A DNA stretch of 32,966 nt. It comes from Dinochytrium kinnereticum (lineage: Eukaryota; Chytridiomycota; Chytridiomycetes; Chytridiales; Chytridiaceae). Position numbers and translations under genes: made by a program. Under the pieces are notes generated by a model. The model did no database searches. It worked only from the letters and a program-made list of their open reading frames with translations, and was not told the DNA's origin. The DNA lies in contig JADGJT010000193.1 in NCBI GenBank assembly GCA_027604005.1, positions 5,613 to 38,578 of the forward strand, given 5' to 3'. Below are positions 8,282-20,895 of this stretch, one piece after another (within the stretch, counting starts at the first letter, position 1; every line of letters starts with the position of its first letter).

Positions 8282-11200
8282 ATGGCGAGAACTATCGCTA
8301 AGCGACTCCCAAAGGCAATTAAAACTTCGGAGCCCCAAAAAGGAAAACGCGGGCCAAAGGCCACTGAAGTTGACGAAGGTATGTATCAGTTGCATAAGCC
8401 TTTAGCTCACAGGAACCATTTGCAGATGGCGATTTTCAACCGTGAGGGGCTACGAAAAAGGATTTAACCTTATGTTTTAGTAGTTCACAGTCGGTTAAGT
8501 CCTCCTATTTCGATAGTGCAAAAGATGAACCCCGTTCTAAAGTCAGAAATGCCACCAAAAAGCGAGCTATTATCATAGACTCTGATGATGATGATGAGCC
8601 CATACCCGCACCCGTTAGAAAATCTGCTGTCAGGTAATGATCGCATTCATTTGCATAACTTAAAGCCGTTGCAACAGAGAGACATCTGCAAAGAAACCAA
8701 AGCCGGACGAAGGAATTCCGATGGATCCATCCTCTTTTTTTGCTGATAAGAACAAAGTTCAACAGTCTACTCGGAAGTCTTTGGAAGTGATAGAGACCAT
8801 CAAATCTCCTTTGAAGGTAAGGATTAAGCTTTGTTGAGCGATGATTTTGAAAGTAGTAAAGGAAGCTGGCAAACTTGAAAAGCTATCGAAGGACACCGCT
8901 TCGAGTAAGTGTTCGCAGCTTTGCTACTTGCTGCTTCATCTTATATGACATAATTGCCCATCTTTTTCGCAATCTCACCATTCTGTCTCTTAGGCCCTGC
9001 AAAGCCAGAGGTGGGGCGAAGGTTACCCTGGGGGGCAGGCAGCAGTTCATCGAAGGAGGCTACTAGTTCGTCATCATCAGTTCCATCCACTCCCCAAAAG
9101 AAAGAGACACCCAAATCTACGCCAAAAAAGAAGGATAAAGAAGAGGAACCCGCCGCAGAAAAGGACCCAGAAGAAAAGGCTACGAAGAAGGCGGCGTAAA
9201 TACTCTCTTTTGGAAATGAAACTATACCTAATCCTTTTTAGTTACCTCAACTACTTAAAAAAGAAAACTGGTGGAGGTGGCCCTAGCAATCCAGGATCAA
9301 AGGAGATTCCCGAAGGAGAGGAAAACTGCTTAATGGTAACCTCCTTCAAGTCTTGTATGTGTCGCTCTAAATACCTAAAGGGTTTGGCTTTTGTGTTTAC
9401 TGGTGAGCTGTCGTCAATTTCTAGAGATGATTCTGCCGATCTCGTAAAGAAATATGGAGGGTGAGATGGAAGGCAACGTGATTTTTCTAACATGCTATAG
9501 ACGTGTTACAGGTGCAGTTAGTGGCAAAACTTCGTATGTTGTTGTAGGCGAGGAGCCAGGGGAATCCAAAACCAAGAAGGCGAAAGAACTCAAAATTCCT
9601 TGTATTGACGAAGATCAGTTCTTGGACCTTATTCGAACACTTCCCGGAAAGGCTGAAGGTGGTTCTGCACCAGCTTCAAAGGCCAAAGGGAAGCAGGCTG
9701 CCTCTAAGCCAACTCCTACCAAGACTGTTAAAGCGCTAGCCGAAAAGTCGGAGCCTGTTGTGGAGAGCAGCAAGGTTACCGCTGGAGTAAAGAGGAAAGC
9801 TGACTTTTACGGCTCGACTCCCGCAGTAACAGCTGCTCCCGTATCCTCCTCTAAGTAAATTTTAGTCTCGCTGAGGTTGAATTTAACTCTATTCGATGCA
9901 GTGCTAACGGTGGAGATATGTGGACCACCAGGTATAAGCCCAGCTCTTATACGGATTTGATGGGGAATAAGTCGAATATCTCACGACTTTCCAATTGGTT
10001 AAGAAGCTGGTATGCTAAGTCACATATAGAATGAATCATCACTGACTTCATTCAGGAAACCTGAGAACGACTCTAGCAAAATGGCTAAGGATGACCCAGG
10101 GAACGCTAAAGCGATTTTGATCTCAGGGCCACCTGGCATTGGAAAGACCACCGCAGCACATCTCGTTGCTCAACTGGAGGGTTATGAGGCTATCGAGTTC
10201 AATGCTAGTGATACTAGAAGTAAGAAATCTGTCAATGTATGTGCCGCAATTGGAGGGTCATAGGCATGCTAACTTAGATTATAAAGGAATTGGTAAAGGA
10301 AATGACTGGAAGTCACTCCATGACGGAGTATTTCACCACCGATACTCGACGAATGGCAAAGACAAAAAAAGTTGTTTTGATTATGGACGAAGTGGATGGA
10401 ATGTCGGCGGGTGATCGTGGAGGGGTAGGAGAGCTGATAAATGTTATCAAAAAGTCACAGGTAAACCCTTTACTGAGAATAAGGCTTACCGCGATTCAAG
10501 ATCCCTATTATTTGCATATGTAATGATAGGCAGTCTACTAAAGTTAAATCACTGGTGAACCACTGCTTTGACATGAGGTTCAGAAGGTTCGCTTCCAATC
10601 TTTTCGATGCTTTGCTGATATTTGTTTAAGACCCCAAACAAGTGAGGTAGAGAAGACACTCAAGGGTATCGCTGCAAAGTAATAATATTATTTTAATTAT
10701 GAGTCTGATTTTATTTCTAGGGAGGGGCTGGATTTAAAGCCTAATGTGGTGGATAATCTTGTGAAAAGCACACAAGGAGATATTCGACAAATTCTGAACA
10801 TGCTTCAGTCGTTTGCTTTGCAAGAAAGGGTTTTAACTTACGACGGCGCTAAGACACTGTAAGCGTTTTTTCGCTAATCTTTATCTGTACTAAAATTTAA
10901 TCAGGGGCAAGGTTTCTGAAAAGAATACTACCATTGGGCCTTTTGATGCCATTGCCAAATTGCTGGGGAAGGTGTCTTTCCGCGAGTCGAGTCTGAGCGA
11001 GAAGCTAGAACTTTACTTTTCAGACTTCTCCCTCATGCCTTTGATGGTCCAGGTATAAACACAGTTGCCTTTTCAACATTCGGCTGATAACTTTGCTCAG
11101 GAAAACTACATCAAAATGGAGCCGTCGCTTTCTAAAGAGCCTAATGTCGTAAATGCAGATCTCGAGCATCTAGGTTTGCTCTCATTGGCGGCGGATGCTA

Positions 11201-12203
11201 TTGCACAGGCTGATATTATTGATAACGTTTTGAGAAAGTATGGAAGTTAGCTTGAGAAACTACTTAATTTTTGTAAGGACGAATTCATGGACCCTAATGC
11301 CTTTAGTGGGTGTGACATCGACCGTTCGACCTGCCTTCTTCATGCATGGGACTTTTATCTCAGATCGGCCATCGTTTCAGGGTGGTGGGTATGGATTTCC
11401 AGGGTGTGTATCATTTAAAAACCTTATTTGCCAAGTCGAGGAATTCTAAAATGCTTGTGATCAGATGGCTTGGAAAGAATTCGACGACATCGAAGAGCTG
11501 GAGGCAGCTGAAAGAGATCCAGATGCATATGAGGCTACGTGTCTCGGCGGATAAAAATGAGATGCGTCAAATCTATATGCCTATTCTAGCGAGTAAGCTA
11601 ACGGCGCCACTTGTGGATAAACAAACGGTTCGTCTTTTGTAATTACTTTTATGCTTCCTTGTTATTTTTTTTCCTCCTTTTTTTGGCAAACTTGCGTTGT
11701 TAACCATTTTGAGTAGGAGGGAATTGACGAGGTCATTGAGCTGATGGATTCTTATTATTTGACACGTGAAGATTGGGATTCGGTTCTTGAGCTTGGTCTT
11801 GGCGATTACAGCCAGAAAGCACTAGCAGGACCAATCCCGACGAACGTCAAGTCTTCTTTCACGCGAATGTATGGCATTGGCGCTCGTAAGCACGCTAATT
11901 TTCGCTAGATACAACAAATCATCACATCCCCAGCCTTTGCTTACGCCGGCATCGGTTGCTAAGGTCAAGGCGGCCAAGGCAGCTGAAGCTCCAGATCTTG
12001 AAGAGGCAATTGAGGTTGACGATGATGCCGTGGTTGACGAGGAGGAGAATGAGGACGAGGATGATATCGAATTGGACCGAATGATAAAGAAGCCTAAAAC
12101 CTCTGACAAGAATTCTCAGTCAAAGGCTGCGGCCAAAGGAAAAGGAGCCTCGTCATCGAGGGGGGGATCAACTTCGAGAGGGCGTGGAAGAGCTCGAAAA
12201 TAA
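8282..12203 (+). CDS. RFC1: Replication factor C subunit 1 (clamp-loader large subunit)
   Basis: Large subunit of the pentameric AAA+ loader that opens PCNA and places it on primer-template DNA in the nucleus. Twenty-one phase-consistent exons: 8282-8378, 8426-8441, 8481-8633, 8678-8816, 8862-8904, 8994-9195, 9242-9335, 9381-9460, 9501-9854, 9902-10009, 10056-10236, 10278-10460, 10501-10586, 10631-10678, 10721-10858, 10905-11052, 11101-11237, 11278-11403, 11465-11627, 11717-11868, 11909-12203; 980 residues. Order: basic/acidic linker (AIIIDSDDDDEP), BRCT domain about 230-330 (GSKEIPEGEENCLM, FTGELSSI, KTSYVVVGEE), Walker A GPPGIGKT near 455, EFNASDTRSKKS, Walker B LIMDEVDG near 525, IICICNDRQ, then the RFC1 C-terminal domain (NSWTLMPL, STVRPAFFMHG, FPGWLGKNS, LMDSYYL) and a tail with an acidic stretch and an RGRGRARK end. 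Human RFC1 is 1148 and yeast Rfc1 861 residues. The 16-nt exon 2 is the least certain part. Confidence 0.97.
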
Positions 12204-12352
12204 GGGATAGTTTTTCCCGCTTTGTGATTGCGTAAGATTCAGAATTTTATTTGGGTCACTGGAGGCGAAACATTGGCTCTCCTTGCTCATCGCTCAAGCA
12301 TTTTGGATTGTTTTGGGTACCAAAAATAAAATTAGTATCCAATTTTCAGCTT

Positions 12353-13839
12353 TTAGTCGTCCTTAAAGTCTTCTTCCCAGCTTTTGATAAAGGCGTCAAA
12401 CTGATCAGGAAGAGCCCCTGCGTCCTCGCTCTCTACTTTTTTAAAGCACTTCACGGCTTCTCGGTAGCATTCATCTGCCTGGTCTTTCTCTTCTCGCTCA
12501 TCAAAGAGGTTGCCCTTGTTCACTAGAGCCTCACCAAGCTTTTTTCATGATTAGAATTTACCTATGGGCGATGAAAACTTACCAATAGCAGAAGATTAAC
12601 GTCAGTCTCAGTTGATTGATAGAGAGCCTTAGCATCCTGAAGGCATGAAAGGGCTAAATACAGATTGTCAATTTAAGTTACTGAGAGTATGATTTCAACC
12701 TTCATCTATAGATCCCTCTAATTCATCGCTATGGGCAACATCACCGCCTTCAGATAAATCCTAAGCCAGTTAGTAACAAAGGAGCATGTGAAAAATAACG
12801 AACCAGAATAACATTGGCCCTTCCCAAAAAGGAGCTTCCTTTGCACTTGAGTGCGGTGTAGGATTTGGGATTCTCTAATGAACAGTTTAGTTGAAGGATA
12901 ATGCATTCCTAACCTTTCAAAACGGATTCAAGCCAAGACCGAGCCAAGTCCGACAACTCTTCATGCTTGTCAAAGTCGGAGCAGAACTCTGCATGGCGGA
13001 TGAGAGCCTCGGCAACGTTGATGGCCTCTTCCTCAAAATGATCTTTGGGAAGGTTCGCAATAGTCTTTTTGAAATGAGTGATGGCTGTTTTAACGGTTGC
13101 GTCAAGGTCTGCTTCTGAGGTCTTCTTCTTAGTAGTCTTTCCTTTGGTGTGGCTTCTGATGAGGATGTTTGCCTGTTTCATTTGACAAAATGAAAAGTAA
13201 AATGAGTCGAAGTGAAAGGCAAGCAAACACTATGTCTAATTCAAAACGTCTTACCTTTTCAATAAGGACCCTCCCGAGAGCTTGATGCAAAGTCCAGTCT
13301 TTTTGGGCAGCCTCATCTTCTAAGCCAGTCTCAAACCTCTCAACTGCAGCATCCAAAAAGGCCAAAGTTGACTCATCATCACCTTTCTCCTCTTCTTCGT
13401 CATCGTTCATTGTCAAAAGGCCAAGCTTGTAAAGAGCGGATCCATAAATAAAGTGAAACTCCCACGTCAAAGGCTCAAGGCCATCAGTGGAATCAGCCGA
13501 GTCCCTCACTCGAAGTATTCTATCACACTCATGAATGACACCTCTGAGTAGCATGGATCCTTCCTCAGCATCTCCCTCGCCTACTAAAAACGTAAGCACT
13601 TTGACTTTTATCTAATTCTGAGAACCAAGCTTCGAGAGCGCAGAGTCGAAAATGGCTTTGAGCTCAGCAAACTCGTTCACATTGTCATCATCAGAGCCAG
13701 CAGCGATGGGGACTTGGATGGTGTCCTCGGCAGATCCATCTTTCCCAGAAAGCTTCAGCTTCTTCTTCGGAGCCTCCTGGGCCTGATCCACTGATGCAGC
13801 AGCAGCAGCTTGCTTGAGGCCTCCAGGTCGCTTCTTCAT
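12353..13839 (-). CDS. ETT1: ETT1/NRO1-family nuclear protein (translation termination, Ofd1 control)
   Basis: Family known from yeast Ett1, needed for efficient translation termination, and fission yeast Nro1, which binds the hydroxylase Ofd1 in the nucleus. Seven exons in phase: 13839-13626, 13583-13255, 13172-12914, 12874-12804, 12760-12700, 12653-12583, 12538-12353; 396 residues, normal for the family. The N-terminus MKKRPGGLKQAA followed by PKKKLKL matches the conserved KRPxGLxKAA start and gives a nuclear signal. The rest is helical and TPR-like: EFAELKAIFDSALSKL, EFHFIYGSALYKLGLL, HQALGRVLIEK, YTALKCKGSSFLGRANVIL, LGEALVNKGNLFDE, ending SWEEDFKDD. It is divergent to DML1, with 242 bp between start codons. 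Recognition is from motif layout, so the specific function in this organism is inferred. Confidence 0.82.
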
Positions 13840-14081
13840 ACTGTTTTTTTGACTTTTGTCCATTGGCAGTTGCACAGACAAGCAGCTGGAGGACAGCACA
13901 TGCGAGTCATCGCCACAGCAGTCGAGGTGCAGTGAACTTGCGACCACCGCTGCGATGCTGATCCAGCCGCGGACGACGCGGCATCCTCAGCGACGGCGAT
14001 ATCGACGAGCATCACATCCACGGCGCGTTGAGCACTTTGCATGACATTCTGTTCAGCTTGTCAGCAGAATTTTCGCAAGCC

Positions 14082-16264
14082 ATGGCAGCCAGACGAGAGA
14101 TCGTGACGCTGCAGATTGGGCATCTGTCGTCGTATGTCGGGACGCACTTTTGGAACATACAGGTTGGGGAGGAATGCAGTTACTGTAGACCGACCGTATG
14201 CTGACGTTTCGGACAGGACTCCTATGATGCCGCAGCTCCCATTGACAACAGTGTGCTGTTCTGCGAGAGCACCAATGCCAAGGTTCTCACGATTGAGCAG
14301 GCTTTAGAATCTCTAACTTCCTCATTTAGGGAGAAAACATATATTTTCCAAGAGTAGTAGTTCTTGACCTTAAGGGTTGGATTATATTCTTACAATTCCA
14401 AATTGTGTGCTGACTTGACTTAGGGAACTTTGGATCACTAAAAGTGGATTATGAGAGCGAGGAACCTTCGATCAGCGAGCTGAAACAATATTGGTATGAA
14501 TCCTACGAATTTAAATAGCCCTCATGGAAATGTTTACAGGAATGAGGGCCATCAAGCGTTTCATGAGGAGGCTCCCAAGAAAAACGAATACCTTCAGCAC
14601 TTGGACTCTTTTGAGAGTAATCCTATGGTAATCTATCTATCTTATATCATTCCGAACTAATAATATCAAGGTTGATCCTGATGCATTGCCAAAGTAAATT
14701 ATTTGGTCAAAGCTTGAATCATTTCTTACTCTGGCTAGATCATTCGCTGTTCCGCTTTCAAAGTCTGCTAAAGTTTGGTCGGACTTTAACTCATTATTGT
14801 ATCATCCAAGATCGCTTGTGAAGATCAATAACTCGCAGTTTGAAGTGATTGAGGAATCATCAAAATTCCCGCTTTCTCTATTTAATCAAGGACGAGATAT
14901 TTGGCGGTCGGATGCCCACTTTGTATTTCCTTTCCGCAATATTCGCTAATGCTTGTTTAGAGAGAGGCGCTGATGGATGATAACCTTCGCTTTTTCCTTG
15001 AAGAGGCGGATTGTTTGCAAGGATTTCAGGTACTGGCTGACACAAGTAATGGCTTCAGTGGTTTGGCAGCAGAGATACTGGACGCATTGAGGGACGATTT
15101 TGGAAAACTGGATTCATTTGTTTTTGGAATTGGAAACGAACCTTCGACGGTAAGCTATTGGTTTTTCTGCCTTTTCTTATGTGCTATTATTCGGGGTTTT
15201 CCGTATTAAATGCGTATTGCTCAATTCGTGATGTGTTATCAGGATATGGAGAGGTACAATTCAGCGATATCTCTTGCCTCGTTCGCTTCTTCTGCTTCTT
15301 CCTATATTCCTCTTAACAAGCCCGGTCTGCAACAACGCGATCGTTTTTGCTCCAATTTCGGAATCCAAGATGTAAATACTTTGTATTAATCAATTGCTTA
15401 TCGGTGAAGTTAAACAATCCATACAACTGGACTGGATTCTTAGCTTCTGCATTTGAGACCATTTCACTGCCTAGCCGGTATATAACTAGGTTTTCCGGGG
15501 TTCTCTGACATCGTTTAGAATCAAATCTGTTGATCAAATTCAACTTTACGATATCCTACATCCATTTGCTAGTACTCGGCTTTCAAATATTGCCACTTTA
15601 GGAATTTCGCCACAGTTGCAAGGCAAAAATATTTTTGGTCATGTTTCGAAGGATGATAAGAAGAAAGTTAACTGGATTTTTGATTTGACCCTCAATTTGG
15701 CATACGACATGGTACAAACTTTATGTGAGTATTTGCTAACATCGACAGAATGAATCAACATCCGGGAAGACGCATGTTCTGAGAGGAATATTAGGCGAAA
15801 ATAGGGAAAGGTATCCTACCCAGCCCCTTAAGCAAAAACATGCTCACCAATTATTCTTCATGATATCAGAAATAACGCCACAAAAATTCAAGAATCCCTC
15901 ATGGAATTCGGATCCTTGTCCTCGACGCCAATTAACTCCACTAAAAGGTCAGTCCGTATGTTTTGTCGCAAGCTTACCTTTTGCGAATAGCTTCTATATG
16001 GAACTGGGTTTGCCGCAACCCGAGGCCTTCCCCGATCTGTTTGGAACAGCAGCTGGTCAAACCTCCACTTTGTTCACCCAATTGAAGGCTTCGCCTAGGA
16101 TTGCCGGTCTGGCGGCTAGTGCAGCTAGAACAATGGCAAGCATTCCGCAAAGTCACGCGTCACGGCTTGCCGCAGGAGGCCCTGGTGCCCTAATGCTGGA
16201 GGAGATTGTTGATATTCGGGAAACTCTTCTTGAGATAGAATCGGTTTACTATGAGATGGCGTGA
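14082..16264 (+). CDS. DML1: DML1/Misato tubulin-like protein
   Basis: Misato/DML1 proteins combine a tubulin/FtsZ-like fold with a family-specific N-terminal segment and act in mitochondrial distribution and mtDNA inheritance in yeast and mitochondrial morphology in animals. Fourteen exons in phase: 14082-14162, 14217-14282, 14330-14375, 14424-14493, 14540-14627, 14671-14693, 14739-14922, 14961-15149, 15243-15371, 15410-15477, 15519-15711, 15749-15810, 15870-15947, 15973-16264; 522 residues. Diagnostic pieces: REIVTLQIGHLSSYVGTHFW at the start, SVLFCES, FPRVVVLDLKGNFGSLK, LLYHPRSL, FNQGRDIW, FLEEADCLQGFQVLADT with GFSGLAAEIL (the tubulin-like region), NWTGFLASAFETISLP, and SLPFANSFY. Exon 6 is only 23 nt. 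It ends about 110 bp from the stop codon of TRAPPC10 on the other strand. Confidence 0.95.
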
Positions 16265-16372
16265 TGCGATAGGGCGATGGCAATAAAGTGTTTTCATCAC
16301 AATTGGTTATAAAATGGATCAAATGCTTTAGTTGCGAGAGATACAGCAGTTTTGCTTTAATTTAATGGACCA

Positions 16373-19300
16373 TCAAGCCCTGATAACGTCTATCTCACTA
16401 TCACGATTGAAAAGCATCTTCCCTGAAGTTGCAGGTACTACACTTATATGTTTTGCTGACGGATAATTGCAAATCACTGCATTTCCACCTGTGACAACAT
16501 CAAGTTTCACTGCTGGGAACAGCAATAGACCAGTATGAATAGGTACCAGAGTAAGCTCGAACTCAAGATTTTCGCCTCTCTATTTCAAAATGTCAAAATG
16601 AAGAATAAAAGAGAGGGAAAAAAGGAATAAATGGTAGTGACCTTGATAACAAAACTCTCCCTCTTTCGTCCAGCTATCATCCAAGCAGAATCTGGGACGA
16701 TGTCGTAAACCATTTCATACTGCGAGTCGGAGATATTCCATAGCTCCTGTTTTATCACCAGCTTTGAAGAAAGAGATGATCCCACTTCAACACGGTCTAC
16801 AGGGTTTTCTGCAACTATTTCGGCAGAAAGTAGCACCTATTTCCATGAATACTTTTATCTAGAAGACAACGCTGTACCTTACAGACAGGAGGATCGGCCA
16901 GGAAATGAATGACTCGCGGTTTAAGGAATACCGCTGCTTGTACTTGCTGTGACGAGGCACCATCAACCTTAGACCTGAAGGTTTCAAGGAGGTTTCTGAT
17001 AGCGGCCTGCGCCCCTTCATCTTCGGAAGCCAATGCAGATGACAAGATCCGGGCATCTATTGAAGGCAAACAGAGCTTGCCGTGGAGAACGTAGTGGATA
17101 ATGTTGAGGTTAACTAAATAATGCTCGCGTATATGTTTATAAATAAAGCCACTGTAGCCCTGCAGCTTTGCCTCTATTAATAAGCCTGTTATCATGTCCG
17201 AAAAATATGCATCCAATTCTTCGACATTAGAATCAGGTGGAATGCTTCAAGAATACCTTCGACAATAGAATAGTACGAAACAATGAGCTTCATTTGGGAC
17301 GAGTCGGATGCCTTCCTCTTCACTATATCGTCGGCTATAAAAGTCAGAATAGCTACAGGTCCTTACTGCTACCTGCGATATCTAAAAAGTAGCCCAAATC
17401 GATTTCTTGCCCTGGGAAGATCGTCTTTATGAAAATAAGTTGAAATTAATGAGAACTCAAACCAAATCTTTAGAGGATGTGAAACTTCTGCAGCTGAAAC
17501 CAGGAGCGACGGCTTCAACATCAACGATGCGTAAAGGGCTACTTTCACTTCCTACAAGTTGATAATGCGAATAAGGTCTAGATATGTTAAATTGCGTCAA
17601 GATAAAGGAGTGTACCCTTTTAGAGTGAAAAAATAGCTGTGTGAAATCGAGAGAGGTGGTGATAGATTCACTTTCTCGATTGTGGAAAGCATGCGATTCT
17701 TTCCTGCGGCAGTCGTATAGTTTATAACGATTTTAAACTATGAAAAGTTAATGTTAAAGCTACATCGGAAGAAGTCAGGAAAAAGAAAACGCAACGACGA
17801 CAAAAAGACGAAACCAAAGAGCAAAGCCAACCTTCTGGTCACCAGCATTCTTTACGTCTGTTGCAAAAGATAGATTGAACTCAACAATCTCATTCTCGTT
17901 GCATTCTGGAAGGATAATTTTGCTCTCTTGAGCATCAATTAATCGTTCTCGGGCAACCTTTCCTCTCGTATTCGTCAACGGCACCGTTCGAAACAAAATT
18001 GAACTGAATGGGGCAAAGCTTAAAGAACTCAGTGACGAGATTGTCAGCGATCCTGAAGATATCGACGTGTGCCTTGTAATGATTCTAACGGTAACTATCC
18101 CTCTACTGTCCCCGTACACAACTACGATAAAAAGCTATCAGACTCCAGATCTATATAGTAGATTTACCTTGATCTGGCAGGGAAAGGCTTGTGCGCAATG
18201 AGAAGAGATTTTCTGGCACTCGATATGCCAAGCGGCGGCGGACATGGGCTGCGAACTCAAATACTAGATTAAGTTTACCGAGCCGAATCTGTGCTTTTGT
18301 CGGAGAGTATAACCCTGGTATTGTAACTTTCTACCCAAATCAATAGGAGACTATCAGAGAAAACAATACCTCGCAATATAGCTTAACGGAATTAAGACCA
18401 GGTAAAATGGTCACCTGATCTGTTTTGCAAATAACCTCATTCGAGTCATTGCCTAGAATACATAGAGAGATCAAGTCAACTTTCAAGCCCTATTATCTTG
18501 TTCAGTTCAAGTGCTAAAATTTCACTTACGCTTTGCATGAAGCTATGAATGTCCATATCTACCACCAGGCCGTCGTCATCACCTAATCGGTCTTTAATTG
18601 ATCTCAAGTGAATTTTCATGATAGTTTCATTCTCAATCACGATCTCTAACCTTAATTAGTACCTGTCAGACATTTTTAAAACTACCGTCGTCCATCTGCC
18701 GGCAGAAAGATGAAACTTCGTCGATAAATCGTCCAACCTCTCCATCGGATAATTCTACAATAGACATAATTCGCCAACATGATTTAACATACGTTGATAA
18801 AGTTAAGCGATTTTTGAAAAAGAAAGTCCTAGTACGAAAGGAAAACAAAAAGGAATTTGAGAAGGATATTTGGTAGTCAAGCCAAGATGCTTATAACACT
18901 GCGCGAGACTTTCCAAAACGATAGCATCGAATGAAAATGGTTTCGCGGCTCCCGTTGGATATAAAAGAGACTCCCATATTTCGGCGGCCACACTATACTT
19001 CTGTCGCGCGCTGATGTTTTGTAAGACTACAAAAGAAACACTGACTCCTACAAATGGACAAAGGCCAGATCGCTTCGTAGCAGTGCAACCGTCCTTAACC
19101 TTCCAGCAGATTCATAGGACTTAATTGCGCGCTGAGTTAACCGCTAAAAGCAATTAAATATTGAAGCAAGAAATAGCCCTAACCATGTAGATATCATCAA
19201 AGTGCTGAGCACTAGATAGGGCCGTTTTTAATTCCGGGTGAGTGATCTGGTCCAAAGCCTGCTTCGAATCATTATCAGTGGCCGCATCTGCACCAGGTGG

Positions 19301-20866
19301 TGACATGGCATTCGGTCCCGGCATTGAACCAGGGAGAGTCGCGTGAATACTTAATGTGAAGAGGCCAGAAACCACCCCTAATCGATCGAGCTAAGTTTCT
19401 ATTAGCCTTTACTTTTCACCTGAGTCAGACCTGAATTCGTGCATAGTGGAGTAGCTCGGCTTTGGCTCCTTCAAATGCGTTCATGATTCCTGGACTTGGT
19501 GCTGATAAAGCCACCAGTTCCTCGCAGTGACTTATCACGTTGACGCAGGTCGAATATGTCCAGGATTCACTGAAGTATGGGATCAAAGACACCTGACTCT
19601 TAAATAAATTTGTCTTCTGGTTATTCTACCTTATATTCTTGCAGGGTTTTAGCAAAAGACGCGATAAATATCTTCGCCCTCTGGCAAATAATATGTGGTC
19701 CGTTTGCAAGCTTAAAGAGTAGTTGCGCCTGCCGAGCGAAAAGGTAAGCTCTAAAGTCAAATATGGAGATAGTGTTCTGAAGAATCATATCCCTGTAAGG
19801 CTTGATACTTGTATTAAGTATATCGTTGCTATCATCTCCTGGGTCAGTTCCTCCAAATGTTTGAAACCACGGAGCTCCTTGCTCTAGATCACAGTTAGAA
19901 CTACGTCCGATTCCGTAAGCTTGTATAGCAACCTATAAGGTTTTGAAAGAATGCTGCCTCTAGCTCGTCATACTGGACCAGTGCCTCTTCATATATGTTC
20001 ATGAGCTCAAACGTGCAAGCAAGACCCTCCTTTTCTCCAGAGTGAATGGTGAGATATACCAAAAAGAGATTGTAAGTTAACCTTTAGAACAAAGTAATGG
20101 CAGTAATTCCATCCAGGCAAAAGACGCTGGGCATCTAATCTTCGAGTGTCTTCTTCGTATTGCAGAACCTGTTTTGTAAAGCTTGCCACAAGCCCTTCCT
20201 TAATCCTATGGAAAAACTCGGCAAGCGACTCCCCCTCCTTTGCAATGGGCTGCTTCAGCTGAATAACCCTGCATATTATTGGATATTGGAAATCCACATG
20301 ACTCAAACCTCTCTCCTTTCGTCCCAAAATCTGCCTTAATCTTTTCAAATACCGTGCCCCCCACATTCAAGAATCGTGGAGCAGCTCGTTTAGCATCCAC
20401 ATTGCCAACATAGACTATCAGCCATTCCTGATTCTTCTTGTTCGCAATTATATTCAGCCAATCCTGAATTTGCTTCCGGACCATGGACTTATAAACGTCG
20501 CTGTCCTTAAAAATCGTTTAGCTCGCTGATATGAATAACTCCTGACCTCGCAATTGACAAAGTAAAGATGAAGAAAAAATGGGCTTGCTGTTCCAGGAAC
20601 GGAACGCGGAAACATATCAGGACGGAATGGTTTTAGGTCGATATCCAATGCCTCTATCAGTCGCTGTCCCTGCTGAAGTCTACCATTTTGCCAAACAAGG
20701 TTGCGTAAGGGAAGCCGGCTGACGATCTCTTCCGATATTTGGGGCCATATTGAAAACTCATCCGCAACTGCAAATTCACGAAACTATGAGTGGACGCTGG
20801 TGATGATCACTGCTGTGGCAGAGGTCGGAGCTTACAGGTGACTATGATTCTTTGTTGCGCGGACAT
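16373..20866 (-). CDS. TRAPPC10: TRAPP II complex subunit TRAPPC10/Trs130
   Basis: Subunit specific to the TRAPP II complex, the exchange factor for Rab11/Ypt31-type GTPases in late-Golgi and endosomal traffic. The first exon, 20866-20836, encodes MSAQQRIIVT; the second gives DEFSIWPQISEEIVSRLPL and LVWQNGRLQQGQRL. These are followed by PFFLHLYFVNCE, WLNIIANKKNQEWLIVYVG, FFHRIKEGLVASFTKQVLQY, NYCHYFVLK, NTISIFDFRAYLFARQAQLL, which is the classic TRAPPC10 N-terminal half. The C-terminal beta-sandwich part is seen as YEMVYDIVPDSAWMIAGRK, ENLEFELTLVPIHTGLLLF and GKMLFNRDSEIDVIRA at the stop. Many short introns split it; I followed the frame at both ends and at several middle exons (including 19154-19375 and about 19620-19800) but did not fix every junction between 16840 and 19150. 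The span suits the ~1100-1250 residue family. Confidence 0.92.
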
Positions 20867-20895
20867 GATCGCATTGGACAATTTTGAGATCCAAT
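20867..20895. promoter_or_regulatory. 29-bp shared upstream region, TRAPPC10 and PSMG2
   Basis: Only 29 bp separate the two divergent start codons (20866 minus, 20896 plus). Any transcription start must lie inside the opposite gene or give an almost leaderless mRNA, so the promoters must overlap the first exons or introns of the partner gene. No TATA-like element is visible. Confidence 0.6.

Noticed and set aside
13840..14081. Short frames between ETT1 and DML1 on both strands
   Set aside because: They are CAG/GCA-rich promoter DNA with no conserved sequence; both neighbouring genes have convincing starts at 13839 and 14082.
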